Shown: in pieces, positions 1 through 10,699 of the stretch
How positions within the stretch are numbered: the first letter of the stretch is position 1
How the letters are laid out: every line of letters begins with the position of its first letter
Assembly: GCF_000350225.1 (NCBI RefSeq)
Contig: NW_005179004.1
Span: 447,224 to 511,223 of the forward strand
Length of the DNA stretch: 64,000 nt
Reading direction: 5' to 3'
Source: Chondrus crispus
Taxonomy: Eukaryota > Rhodophyta > Florideophyceae > Gigartinales > Gigartinaceae
Notes under the pieces: generated by a model
Seen by the model: only the letters and a program-made list of their open reading frames with translations
What the model was told of the DNA's origin: nothing
Databases searched by the model: none
Position numbers and translations under genes: made by a program

Positions 1-83
1 GTTCACGTCCATCTCCCTCCTCCCACCACTTTCACTTCCCTCTCCCTCCTCCCACCACCTTCGCTTCATTCCCCCTCCTCCCA
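1..83. repeat. Pyrimidine-rich degenerate tandem repeat
   Basis: Directly upstream of the first ATG there are about three imperfect copies of a C/T-rich unit built on CTCCCTCCTCCCACCAC. It may be the leader of the transposase gene that follows or simple low-complexity DNA. The window edge cuts it, so its extent to the left is unknown. Confidence 0.5.
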
Positions 84-1757
84 ATGCCGGCATCGGCTTC
101 CCCTATTATTGCCGCTCTCGAGAGCGCAAAGCTTCGCAATGGCAAATTGCACCAAGGCCATTCGACGACCACGAACCCGGGGACAAATACAGATGCATCA
201 AATGCATCTGTAATCAACAGGAACGAAGTTCCAACTACAGACACGACAGAAAAGCGTAGCTTGCAGTGCGTTTTGACGCTTTCGCAACGATTGACTATCG
301 TTAAATGGATGCTTCAGGCTGTACGGACAGACGGGGAGACATGTATCGCATCTAAAGCCGTTGCCGAATTCCCGGATCTTTTTCGCGGAACCCGAAACGC
401 CAACCTTGTACGGGCAAGCCGCCTTTGGAAGTCGAGGTCAGATTTTACCGATAAAGAAAGCAAGGTGGTGTTACAAGGCAAAACATGCTCCATCACGCGT
501 GTTTCGCGTAACGGTTTCACGCGAGTATTTACTAAAGCACGCTCTGGTAGGGGACGTAAAAGAGAAGCCTGGGTTTTGGCTCTACACAAGGATTTGGTTG
601 AAGAGTTTGACCGTTTGAGGAGATTGGGGGTCAAGTTTAATTTGCGGAACCTTCGTGCACTGGCAGTGCACCTCACCAAACACAGTACATCCCCGTCGTA
701 CTCTCAAAATTTTATAGATCCGCGCACAGATGTTCCCATAATCATGAAGATAAATGCCCGATGGATTCAGACATTTGCTGATCGTTTTTGTATTGTGAGT
801 CGAGCCCATACTGGAAAGCTGTTGACGAGCTCAGCCAGGGAGGCTTTCATAGAAAAGGAAGTCTCTTTTCATTTCCGGCAGCTTTGTCGTGAGTTTCGCG
901 CTGGCACACTAAACGAAAGCGATGTGGGCAACGCTGATGAGACACACTTTGTGATCAACTATGATAACGGGCGCACGCTGGGATTTATGGGAAATGAAGA
1001 AATTAAGTATGCAGATGTGGCATCTGGAGGAGAGGGAATGACTATGTTGGAAAGGCTCAGTCGAGATGTTGAGGCAAAAATCGAGAATCCGTTTATGGTT
1101 TTCAAAAATCAATGCCGTAGTTATCCTATCCGTGGTGTACCTGACAATGTCCCAGGCGTCTCCTACCGTAGCGGACCTAAAGGCTGGATGGATTCGCAGG
1201 TAATGCATCAATGAATGCAAGAACGACGTGTTCTTAGAGCATTGCCAGGTGGCCGAAATCGCATACTGTACGTCGATAACTGTAGCGGCCATAACAACAC
1301 AGTCTCACTTTCCCAAGCTGCCATTGGGATTAATACTGAAATAAGATACTTTCCTAAGAATGCCACACATTTAATTCAACCTTGCGATTCTTTTGTAATA
1401 CAAAAAATCAAGCGAGCATGGTGTACGAGATGGGAGGCATTTAAAATGCAGATGATCATGGAGGGAAGGTGGACGGATTGTTCTGGAAAGCTGGCCAATC
1501 CTGGGAAATCTTTTTTTCTGAGACTGGCGAGTGCTGCTTTGCGTGAGGTCAATGAGCAAAAGGATAGTGAGGGTATGACGTTTGCTCGAAAGGCGATGGT
1601 GAGGACAGGGATGGCTTTAAACAAGAATGATTTATGGGAGGAACGTCAGCTGTTTCCGAAGTTACAGAACATTATCAACAAGTACCGGAACCATTTCAAC
1701 GGAGAACCAGTTGTACCTGGAACTGTTGACATCGATGTACATGATCACAATCAATGA
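84..1757 (+). pseudogene. pogo/Tc5-like DDE transposase, broken by one in-frame stop
   Basis: This would encode a cut-and-paste transposase of the Tc1/mariner superfamily, pogo/Tc5 branch (DDE_1 endonuclease fold). The N-terminal third is basic and carries a helix-turn-helix-like opening (LTLSQRLTIVKWM). The catalytic core shows three acidic positions in the usual contexts: NADETHF (Asp about 285), YVDNCSGHN (Asp about 398) and IQPCDSF (Asp about 435). The last spacing, about 36 residues, fits a DDxD triad. A single TGA at 1212-1214 splits the frame between the first and second Asp, and the frame is otherwise open for about 557 codons. The start is the ATG that follows the pyrimidine-rich leader. 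No 5' terminal repeat is visible because the window begins here. Assignment to pogo/Tc5 is by motif recognition. One stop in a long open frame suggests recent death, or a sequencing error. Confidence 0.75.
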
Positions 1758-2060
1758 TTTAGTAGAGTGTAGCAGTTCCGGCAGTTGCTGCCAGTGACGC
1801 TAATTTGAAATTTGAAATTAGAGTCACCAACAATAATTAGAAACAGACGTAAAACAGTGTCACCAGGGGAATACTGTCACCGACAGTAAATCATGTAAGT
1901 TGCCTCAAAAATGTTCCCTGAAAAATACTGTAGGTGACACTAATGACAGTAACTGGGTGTACTGTGCTCGCAGAGGGCGCGTGCACGATTACTACAGTAG
2001 TAACCGCCCGTCTCGACAGTTCTCATCTCCCACAGGGGGTCGCGGTGTGGAATTGTACCA
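1758..2060. other. Noncoding stretch, probable 3' flank or end of the pogo-like element
   Basis: No supported gene. It holds a palindrome (1794-1827) and several short copies of GTGACACTAAT- and CAGTA-type words near 1850-1970. These could be the degraded right end of the transposon whose transposase precedes it. The exact end and a TA target duplication could not be fixed because the left end lies outside the window. Confidence 0.35.
1794..1827. repeat. 34-bp imperfect palindrome
   Basis: GTGAC...CTAATTT is followed after a short centre by AAATTAG...GTCAC, giving arms of about 15 bp that match except at one symmetrical pair. It lies 37 bp past the transposase stop. It could be a 3' hairpin of the transcript or part of the terminal structure of the transposon. 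Confidence 0.6.
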
Positions 2061-2231
2061 CATATATATAGAAGCCCACTAACGGGAGTTAGAGGGGAAG
2101 AGGATTAAGAGAGAAAAGGGACCGAGTTCGATTGAGGACTCGGGAGTACTGGGTACTCTTTCGTTGTGTTCGTAGCAGTAGCACTTGATCCAATCCGAAT
2201 TATCAATTTGCCTCATTCCGAGGAAACCACA
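2061..2231 (+). repeat. 5' LTR (about 170 bp) of the copia element
   Basis: Matches 8021-8190 with about 95 % identity by eye from the shared TATAGAAGCCCAC to GAGGAAACCACA. Both copies carry the palindrome GAGTACTGGGTACTC. The gag ATG follows within a few bases. Either the LTR is really this short, or the 5' copy has lost an upstream part that may survive as 7815-8020 at the other end. Confidence 0.75.
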
Positions 2232-4027
2232 GTTATGGGCCCAGGCCCAAGTGCTTCTACGAACAGAATGTTCAATCCTCCGAGACTCCTCCCTACCACT
2301 GACAAGCTCTTATGGCGCATGAAGGTGGGCATGTGGGCACGTGCGATGAAGACCTTAGCTGAGGGTGGCGATTCGAAAGCCACTAGCGCATACAGAGCCA
2401 TGGGCTTCATGCTTTATCAGTCCATCGACGACACATATGCTGGAAAACTTGAAGGGGCCATCCTGGCAGGAACATTACAAATCGAACCGGACGAGGAAGA
2501 GAGCTTGGATCACATGGAAACAGTAGAGAAGATCATAAGTCTTGTCGCAAAAGACTCGATAACAGACGCCGTGCGACGTGAAGCTTCTCTTCTCAGAGAC
2601 ATACATTTGTGTAGAAGGAACGCAGGCGAAACGACCACTGCATTTGCTCACCGATACGAAGGACTCGCTCTGAGATACATCAACAACTGCGATGCCTTAG
2701 GAGCAAAGCAGATCAGCCAGAGTTTCGCTGTGATACTCTTGGACAACGCTAACATCACACCGACCATATACAGCGCAATTATTTCGCAAATTGTGGCATG
2801 TGCGAAAGAAAGAGGTACTGAACAGGAAGATTACACAGTTGCGCCAGCAAGATATGTTAGGAAAGTGGACCAGGGAATTGACGATATGATGGAAAAGTAC
2901 TGCAAAATGAAGACTGAAGAAAACATCGCAATATCCGATGATGCAGATCTTGTATTCCAATGCATGATGAAATTACGGAAGGATGTACAGAAGGTTGATA
3001 AACTAAGAGCTCATCAAGACCCAATCGACTCCCCAAACGCACGTATTACCCTTGAAGATGCTGTCCTAGCTTTGTCAGATGTAAAAGTGGACGACAGGAA
3101 CGATAAACCGCCAACAAACCCAGATATACGCCACTCAGGATCAATGCTTGGAAAAAGGTCATACGGAAGGTCCGTCAACAACGGACATCATGAGGCAGGC
3201 CGTCGCCCAGATAAGTGGAGGACGAACAACACTCTATTTGACATGTCGAAGCAGAAATGCAGAATGTGTAAGCGCAAGGGTCACTTCTACAACAATCCGT
3301 CTTGCCTATACAACCAAGTCAGGTCGATGCTCGCTAGACAAACAAACACCCTGACCGACCCCAGAGATGGTTCTAAGAACGCTCAGATCGCATGTATAGT
3401 GAGTCAGCTCGCGAGGGATGCGAACGAGAAAGCAGAAAAGCCAAAATATGACGAATACCCAGAAAAAAGAGTTCAGTTTTCGGAAAGCAATGCTACAAAA
3501 AAATCATCGTTTTTTCAATAAAGGGATCTGACGCGCTCCTGCCAGACCCCAATCCTATACGAGACGAAGGAGCGCCCACTTCCACAGGCGGTATCGAAAA
3601 CGCAGCCCTATCCGATATCCTTGGTATTACCGTACAACTAGACCCACCGCGTGATATCTACTATCATTTATGGGGTCAAGAATGCCTCGGCGCGAAAAAG
3701 ATACTGTTCTCATGAACGTTACATATTCACGACACCCGGGGTAAACCCACAGCCATTATTTTCGACCTCGTCGAAGGCTCATCACCATTAATATTGGGCA
3801 TGGTTGTCCGAAAATACTGCAACACATTCAACCTGGCAACGCAACGTTACATTGAGATGTGCAGACCAACAGACAACGCCGATCGCGTGTTCTACACGTA
3901 TCTGGTCCCGAATGACAGTCGGTTACGTCTCGACGTCGCACCCCATCCACTCGCAACCGTTGGGACGCTACTTGGCAACATCCATACCACGGTACAACGA
4001 ACGCCGATGGCTTTTTGCAAGCTGTAA

Positions 4028-4760
4028 TAATATGGATCCTTCCGGTTCGGTTTTTACCCCGTCATGGAGGGGGTGTCCACAGCAGCGGTAAAATTACAAC
4101 ACCACCAACCTCTCTGCGAGGGCTGCGGTTATGCCGGTAAACGGGCGAGTGGAATTGCGACCTCGGAGGGGATAGGGCTCAATGGGCATACGCTTCCACC
4201 TGTCGGTGGAACGACCAAACTGGGGAGCGTGTGCTTCCGGCCCTCAAGAATAACCAGCACGGGACGATCTGCCTGTTTTTCCTCAGTTCTCGCCAAAGGG
4301 GGTCGCTGCCCCCCTTTACTCTGGCGGCGTACTGCCTCGGCCCCTAAGCACGTCGACCTCCGGCGGCCGGGCAGTACAGTAGTGATCCACTTCTACTTTG
4401 GATCACTACAGTGGAGTACCTCTACTGTACTCCACCGGGGAGTAATCTGTACAGCGGCACACGTGGCTGTACTCCTGCCACCTGTACTCGCAGGCAGAGG
4501 GCGCACCACGTGTGCTGGCTAGGACTCCCCCGGCTGACACTCCTATTACACTAATTTCTACGCCCCTACAGTAGGACCTTCTAGTCTACTGTACCCTATC
4601 GGGACGTTATACGTACGGCGATACACGTGGCCATTCCGCCGCCACCTGTCACCCGTGGCGGTACGTGGACTCCGTGTACAAGCAGAGTTATCCCCTGCCT
4701 TTCCAGTATCGTCTGATCACCCCTACGGGATCTCCCTCCGGGTTGTTACGTTTACCGACA
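4028..4760. other. GC-rich unexplained segment inside the copia element
   Basis: No protease, integrase or other retroviral motif can be read here in any frame. The stretch is more GC-rich than its flanks and is full of short inverted repeats, for example GTGGAGTAC facing GTACTCCAC and repeated CTACTGTAC words. It may be a foreign insertion into the retrotransposon or a scrambled part of pol. I saw no clear terminal repeats. Confidence 0.35.
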
Positions 4761-7700
4761 CCGGTCGGTACCCGTTCTCCGACGCAAGCGTATACACAGA
4801 TATACGCACGCGCATCCAGACGCACTGAGGGAGATATGCGCTAATGCCGGAATCCTAAGTGAACCACTCGACGACGCCATAGCTAAAGTCTCGGCAGCAT
4901 GCGAAGTCTGCACCAAGAACGGACGACCGATGCCAACCCGTAAGGTTTCACTGACACACGTCAATGAAGCCTTCAATGAAGAAATTGAAATGGTTTTCTT
5001 GTTCATTACCATCCAAGGCGCGAACTTGATTATCCTTATTATTACCGACACGGGACCGGCTTCTCCGAGCTTACAATCGTCGAGAGTCGTCACCCCGCTC
5101 TTTTCATAAGAGAAATCGAGCGTTCATGGGCGTGTCGGCACGGGGCTCCTAACACAGTATCAGCAGACGACGAATGTAACAAGAAAGCAACACACTTATA
5201 CCTTCGCACCCATGATATTCAATTCAAACCACGCCCTGCACGACGACATAATAAGACAGGCATCGCCGAGCGCAAGATAGGAACAGTGAAATCTATTCTA
5301 AACAGGTTAAATGACGAGGATACAGAGGCACCTGTCAGCGTTGTAGTGGCTCGCGCAGCTCTACTGTCCAACACATTCTCAGGAAGCCGCATCCTGAGCT
5401 CTTTCGAGCTCGTCAGAGGCTACAGTCCCTCTAATGCCAGTATCTCCGACAAGATCATCTCTCTAGACCTACTTGACGCCCACCGAGAGCAAGCCGCCAT
5501 TCGGGTCCTCCAGCGCCTCCTCAAATCACGTGCGCACAACCTGCCGTCTGTCACAATGTTCCAGCCCAACACTCCCATTTGGGTATATTATCGCACATCC
5601 AAGCAAAACGAAAAAGACCAGTGGGTCAAGGCCACCGTCGTAGAAGCTCATGAACACATTCTACTCGCTCGCAGATCACAACGAGGTCCACCCATACGCG
5701 TCGCATAAGAGGATGCTCGCCTCGCACCCCGCGGAGCACTCGCTACCGAATTGCTTTCCTGTTCACTGGAAGACGAGCTACAATCCGATACGACAGCAGC
5801 AAACGATATCGGCGCAAGGAGCTGTGACCTACCAAGCCCGCTTCGCTCGCGCATTCGTAAACATCCCGACGGCACTGACATCGAACAGGCCATACCTGTT
5901 GCCGATGAACCTAGCCCGCCCGGTCACGTTACCAATGTTAACCCGAATGGGGGGGATAAGAATATGGACGGGCACGACAATGACATTTCGGCCGAACATC
6001 ACGACACCCTCATGGCTTCCAAAATTGGAGAACCTCAATGCGATCCTGAAAAAGACATTGGCGAATACGTACATACCGTGACTATGCATCATCCTCACAT
6101 CACCGCTTCGTTAGGATCCGACAGAGTCCGTATCATTGAGAGCATATACGAAGTTGTTGGGTCGAAGCAAGTATCCGCACGACAGCTGGATTTTGCCCCG
6201 TCAGGGGTGCTGGAAGAGGCATTTGCGAAAGAACATGAATCGAGCTGGTCGAAAGCCTTCGTGGAGGTGACAGACAGACAGGTACCGCGCAATTCGAACG
6301 TCGTTAGCTCACACACCGTATACAAAATTAAAACACAAGAAGATGGAAGTAAAGCGATGAAAGCCCGCATCGTACCTCACGGAAACCGCGATGACGAGAA
6401 GGACAATATTCGCAAGGACTTATCCAACGCTCAACTATTCGTGATAAAGTTATTGCTGTCTCTCGTGACTTTTCTCGGGTTCAGAATTGCGACCGCTGAC
6501 ATTAAAGGAGCTTACTTGCAGAGTGGCCCCATACAAAGAGACGTGTATGTAAGAACCCCTAAGGAATAGAAGGGCGCACGAGGCATACTATGAAAGTTGC
6601 TAAAACTGCCATACGGAATCGTTGAGGCCGGGAGACAATGGCAAAAAACGGTGGAGAACTGGATGATAAATGAAGCTGAACTAGAACGGATAGTCGGAAT
6701 TAGCCAGTTATTCGTGAGACGTGATGAGGCGGGCAAGATTGTGCTCCTCGTACCAAAGGTTACGGACGACTTCCTGTTGGGAGGTTCAGTAGAGGAGATG
6801 AAAAGGTTCCTGGACCTTTTGGGGAAGCGATTCGTTGTGGGAAAGACATTAATTGATGAGATGCTACATTTTGACGAATGCGAAATACAGCAGGACATGG
6901 CCGGGGACATACGAATGTCTATGTGCAGATACCTGGATCGTTTGAAGTCAATTGAACTGTCGCGCACTGGACAGAAGGAGAGATATGGACAGGTAAGGCC
7001 ACAAGAAACGACACAGTACCGCAGCCTGGCTTGTACACTCATGTATCTAGGCAATGGCGTCTCCCGCAAGCGTCTTACGTAACTTCCGCGCTACAAAAAT
7101 GTCTACCGGGGATACGAGTACGAGATTTAATCGAAGCAAATGATATGCTGAAGGAAATATTGGAATTGAAACCCTGGATATTTTTTCAGAGAGCGGTAAA
7201 CGTGAAAGATGTGATGGTGAGCACTTCTCAGATTCAGCCTTCAACAAGAATAAGTCACGCGATTATGGACAGACAGATTGGTAACAGGCTTTCTCATTTT
7301 GTGCGAAAACGGGAACGATGTGTTTCATCCCATCGATTGGTGCAGTAATAAGAAAAGGCGCGTGAGTTACTCAGCATATGGCGCAGAAATCCTAGCCTGC
7401 GCCAATGGAGACGATATATGCTATTACTTCAAGACCGCAATCAATTCGATGTTCGCAGATGTTCAAATTCGCAATGAGCTTTTTACTGATTCAAGATGTT
7501 TGTACGATACAATCACAACGCTCCACCAGGGAAAAGATTATCGCCTCAAACCAACGGTTCAACGTATGCGCAACAGTTTTGAGTCACAAGAATTGAACTC
7601 TATGCGCTGGATACCGGGAAATATTAACCCTGCTGACAGTCTCACGAAACGCAACCTTAAGACATACAGGATTCTCAACGACCTCCTGTCTAAGGTGTCA

Positions 7701-8020
7701 TCAATATTGACTTGGAATCTGGATACGCATTAGATATCGAAACATGCCAATAATACGACTTCGTTTATTGGAGAGTTCGTGTCCGTCACACTCCGGTAAC
7801 TATGACGACTGGGGGGATGTAGCTGATACAACGAGACAAGTTGTCCTGATAAGAACCGACACACGAGATGTGTGGAGTCACTGTGAATTGAGAGTGTCAA
7901 TTCATGCGTACTTGGGAATGCAAGACAGTGCATTGATACATGTGGGACCACGAAAGGTCTAGAGATAGTGCTGAGAGACTAGCGGGATGACCACGGAAGG
8001 TCTAGAGCTAGTTTAGGAGC

Positions 8021-8190
8021 TGTATGTATAGAAGCCCACTAACGGGAGTTAGAGGGGAAGAGGATTAAGAGAGAAAAGGGACCGAGTTCAGTTCAGGACT
8101 CGGGAGTACTGGGTACTCTTTCGCTGTGTTCGTAGCAGTAGCACTTGAGCCAATCCGAATTACCAATATGCCTCATTCCGAGGAAACCAC
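8021..8190 (+). repeat. 3' LTR of the copia element
   Basis: Second copy of the 2061-2231 repeat, beginning TGTATG and ending CCACA. The 7815-8020 stretch upstream starts with TGTAGCTGATAC after a G-run that could be a polypurine tract. If that is the true LTR start, the LTR is about 375 bp and the 5' copy is truncated. Confidence 0.7.
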
Positions 8191-8289
8191 AACAGTACCG
8201 TCTAGGAGCTATGTATACGTGTAACATACGACAATAACAACAACAAAGTAACGTCCCTACCATTCTTTGCGATGCCCGCATCGCGAGTC

Positions 8290-8800
8290 CTAGTGTCTAG
8301 ACGACAAGCAATTTGACCTCATATGAGGTCAGTCATGGCCTCATATGAGGCCAGCTTTTTTTTGCAAAAATATAAAATTAAATCAAAACTTTAAAACATT
8401 CAGTTTGGACACCATTTCTTTTAACGTATACGCGCTCGGCAATAACATCTTGCAAAACATTGGGATGGCGGTTGTCAATGCACAGAGAGACTAAGAATCT
8501 AATGAAGTATCAATGATGAGTTGACTTTTTAAACAGGCGTTTTGGTTTCGAAGATATCAACATAAAACGTTTTGAGGTTGGTCAAAAAAGGCTCCTTTTT
8601 GGGCATTTTAAAAATGGCTGGAGAAGACGTGCAGATCTCACCAAACTCCTCCCTTCCACAACGCAGAAGTCAACTGCCGTGTCGAGAGTATCTTTTTTCC
8701 ATCTTGTTGAGCTAGCACAAGTCGAGAAAAATAAGTTGAAAAGTGACCTCATATGAGGTCAAATGGCCTCATGTGGGGTCATTTGTCACCTAGACACTAG
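8290..8800. mobile_element. MITE, CTAGTGTCTAG family, copy A (511 bp)
   Basis: Non-autonomous element with terminal inverted repeats. The left end reads CTAGTGTCTAGACGACAA, and the reverse complement of the right end reads CTAGTGTCTAGGTGACAAAT. Just inside the left end lie two 16-bp perfect palindromes, GACCTCATATGAGGTC and GGCCTCATATGAGGCC, and a GACCTCATATGAGGTC stands again inside the right end. The interior is AT-rich and has no coding capacity. Other copies lie at 19462-19953, 25142-25608 (inverted) and, damaged, at 16255-16505. No clear target-site duplication outside the conserved CTAG was found, so the superfamily is open. Confidence 0.9.
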
Positions 8801-8950
8801 ACGTTTCCGCGGAAAGAAAAAGGAAACAAAAAGAAAGGTTTCTATTGCAATTCCTGAAAATTATTGAATACATTACAGTAAAGTGAATACGTGTAACGAG
8901 CCGTCCCCTTTTTCTTGCTTACACCTAGATAGACTAGATAGATAGACTAA

Positions 8951-9680
8951 GAGCATCACTACCGGTAGAAGCAAATAACCAAATAACCAAAATTTGATGA
9001 TTTGATGTCGATTGTCATCCCCACCGGTCCGACCAAATCAGCAAATTTTTGGTTCCGAGGCAAATATCGGAACCAAATATCAAGAATTAGGTTCCGCTTC
9101 TCCGTCATTTGGTACCCTAGACAATCCAGTTGTCCAAGGCTCACTGGTCAGACAAAAAGACTTCCCTCCAAAAAACACGACGAAGGGGTTTTGTGGCAAA
9201 ACAAGCGGCAGTCTCCCGCCATCTTTCCTCTTCAGATGCCACAAGACCAGCACGGATTTTATTGTTTTCCGGTAGGGATGCTCCGCACTGGTCGGTGAAG
9301 GCATCTCTGAGAGCATCCCCGCTGTTGGTCATCAAGCGCAAGCTCGGTGATGACAAAATGAGTTCCCCCTGTTCAGGCTCGCTACCCCCCTCTTCCCTGG
9401 ATCCTCCCATCTATGGGACCCCAACACGTTCAGCTTCGGTTCCGTTAACGTCTTCAGAGTCCGTCACTGCGACTCCTCGTAGGAGGGGACACGGGTGAGT
9501 ACGAGGGTCAGTAAGAGCGTACTACACAGTATTTGGTTCTGACCGGTGGGGCCGTCCTTTTTGAAATATCAAATAACCAAAGAAGCAAATCACCAAATTC
9601 CCACCAGCCAATTGAGTTCTAGAAAAAAAGTGCCAAGTGTTCTTGTTTGGTCATTTGATCACCTACCGGTGGTGATGCTC
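8951..9680. mobile_element. PIF/Harbinger-like MITE (730 bp) with TAA target duplication
   Basis: The ends are inverted repeats: left GAGCATCACTACCGGTAG, right CTACCGGTGGTGATGCTC, differing at one position. They are flanked by direct TAA at 8948-8950 and 9681-9683. Three-base TAA (TWA) duplications are typical of the PIF/Harbinger superfamily. Further in, a second inverted pair (CCACCGGTCCGACCAAAT near 9021, ATTTGGTTCTGACCGGTGG near 9532) extends the hairpin. The middle has one short open frame (about 120 codons from 9130) with no recognisable domain, so I regard the element as non-autonomous. Confidence 0.85.
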
Positions 9681-9714
9681 TAACGTCTAGGAAAAGAAAA
9701 AAAAGAAAAAAGCA

Positions 9715-10680
9715 TCATCTTCATGATAGCGACCAAAGTGCCCATCCCTGCGACCACGACCCCATGATCGTGTTCTATCTGTGAAACTTCGCGGCACGTT
9801 TCTCCGTCCGTTTGGGCCAACACAGCCTCAGACCCATCCTCTCGCCTTTGCACAATTCGTTTCCCTCTTGTAGTTATTTGGGGTTTTCGCCCTATGCGAG
9901 AAATAGTATCCAAGTCTGTTGCACTCAGAAATCGATCAGTAATATCATCCAAGTCCTCTTTCACGCCAACATGAATTGTGATTCCTCTCTCCACGTCCCA
10001 CACCCGCACGACATCTTGTCCCAGCATGCAGATGCAACACGCCTTCCTTCTGCATTCATCGCAACGCTACCCATCGCACCAGTACGTCCATTCAATGCGT
10101 CCCTGATTTATGCTCTCGTCTCCACGTCCCACACCCGCACGCTCTTGCCCTCCGATCCAGATACCACACACTTTCCGTCCGCAATCATCGCAACGCCATC
10201 CACCTCCAACTCATGACGGCGGAAATTTCTCCGTATATTCCCCTCATATACACTCCACCGCGCCAGCCTCCCATCTTCATATCTGACAACCACACACCCT
10301 TTCCTCTTGCAGAAAGTCGCGCAGCTGGCCCTCGTCACTTTTGCTATTCCTCCAGTCACTTCGGATTCTTCACTTCGAGAACACGACCCAGAACATGTCC
10401 TCAAACGTCTGCTCCTTTTGCGCCTGCTTCCCTCAATGTCCGATGAACCTGTACTCTCTATTTCAAAGTCTCACTCCAATCGAATCACCTTCGTCCCTTC
10501 TCAAGAGAATTCGTGAAAACTGTTACCTCTAGCCCGCACAACTTCACCTGACATCCATACACTCCACCTGACATCCATACACTCCACCCCTCGAGTCCAT
10601 CTTGACTTCGATGCCTCGGTGATAGCGATATGGGAGGACAATCTGCCCTACCAAATTTACACCAGCTGGCCCTACACATT
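9715..10680 (-). pseudogene. WD40-repeat gene remnant (unit 1)
   Basis: WD40 repeats form beta-propeller blades used for protein binding. Minus-strand reading shows at least two blades with the classic ending (SVRVWDVETRA near 10110, VVRVWDVERG near 10010) and the preceding GKCVVSGSEGKSV-type strand. The frame is interrupted between 10027 and 10108 and again upstream of 10404. Compared with the unit 2 copy, one complete WD repeat is missing and the NB-ARC portion is absent, with the junction near 10700-10735. The lineage is therefore an NB-ARC-WD40 (STAND-type) protein, but this copy is dead. Confidence 0.75.
10545..10584. repeat. Two exact 20-bp tandem copies
   Basis: CACCTGACATCCATACACTC occurs twice head to tail inside the remnant upstream of the WD40 repeats. 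Unit 2 has a single copy at the corresponding place (about 17931). Confidence 0.85.
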
Positions 10681-10699
10681 AACTAACAGGCCGTTTCCA

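Larger units (their letters stand above)
2061..8190 (+). mobile_element. Decayed Ty1/copia LTR retrotransposon
   Basis: Fossil LTR element of the copia family. Parts in order are: 5' LTR; gag from 2235, with a CCHC-like zinc knuckle (CRMCKRKGHF) near its end; a protease-like region about 3600-4030; integrase about 4800-5710, with a Cys-pair zinc region; reverse transcriptase of the copia type about 6090-7080, recognised by the RVT_2 segment around IATADIKGAYL; RNase H about 7270-7730, ending with GNINPADSLTKR as copia RNase H domains do; and the 3' LTR. The protease-integrase-RT order identifies the family. It is clearly broken, with roughly ten or more interruptions, and is not expected to be functional. 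The LTR copies still match at about 95 % by eye, so insertion is not ancient. About 700 bases between protease and integrase are unexplained. Confidence 0.85.
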
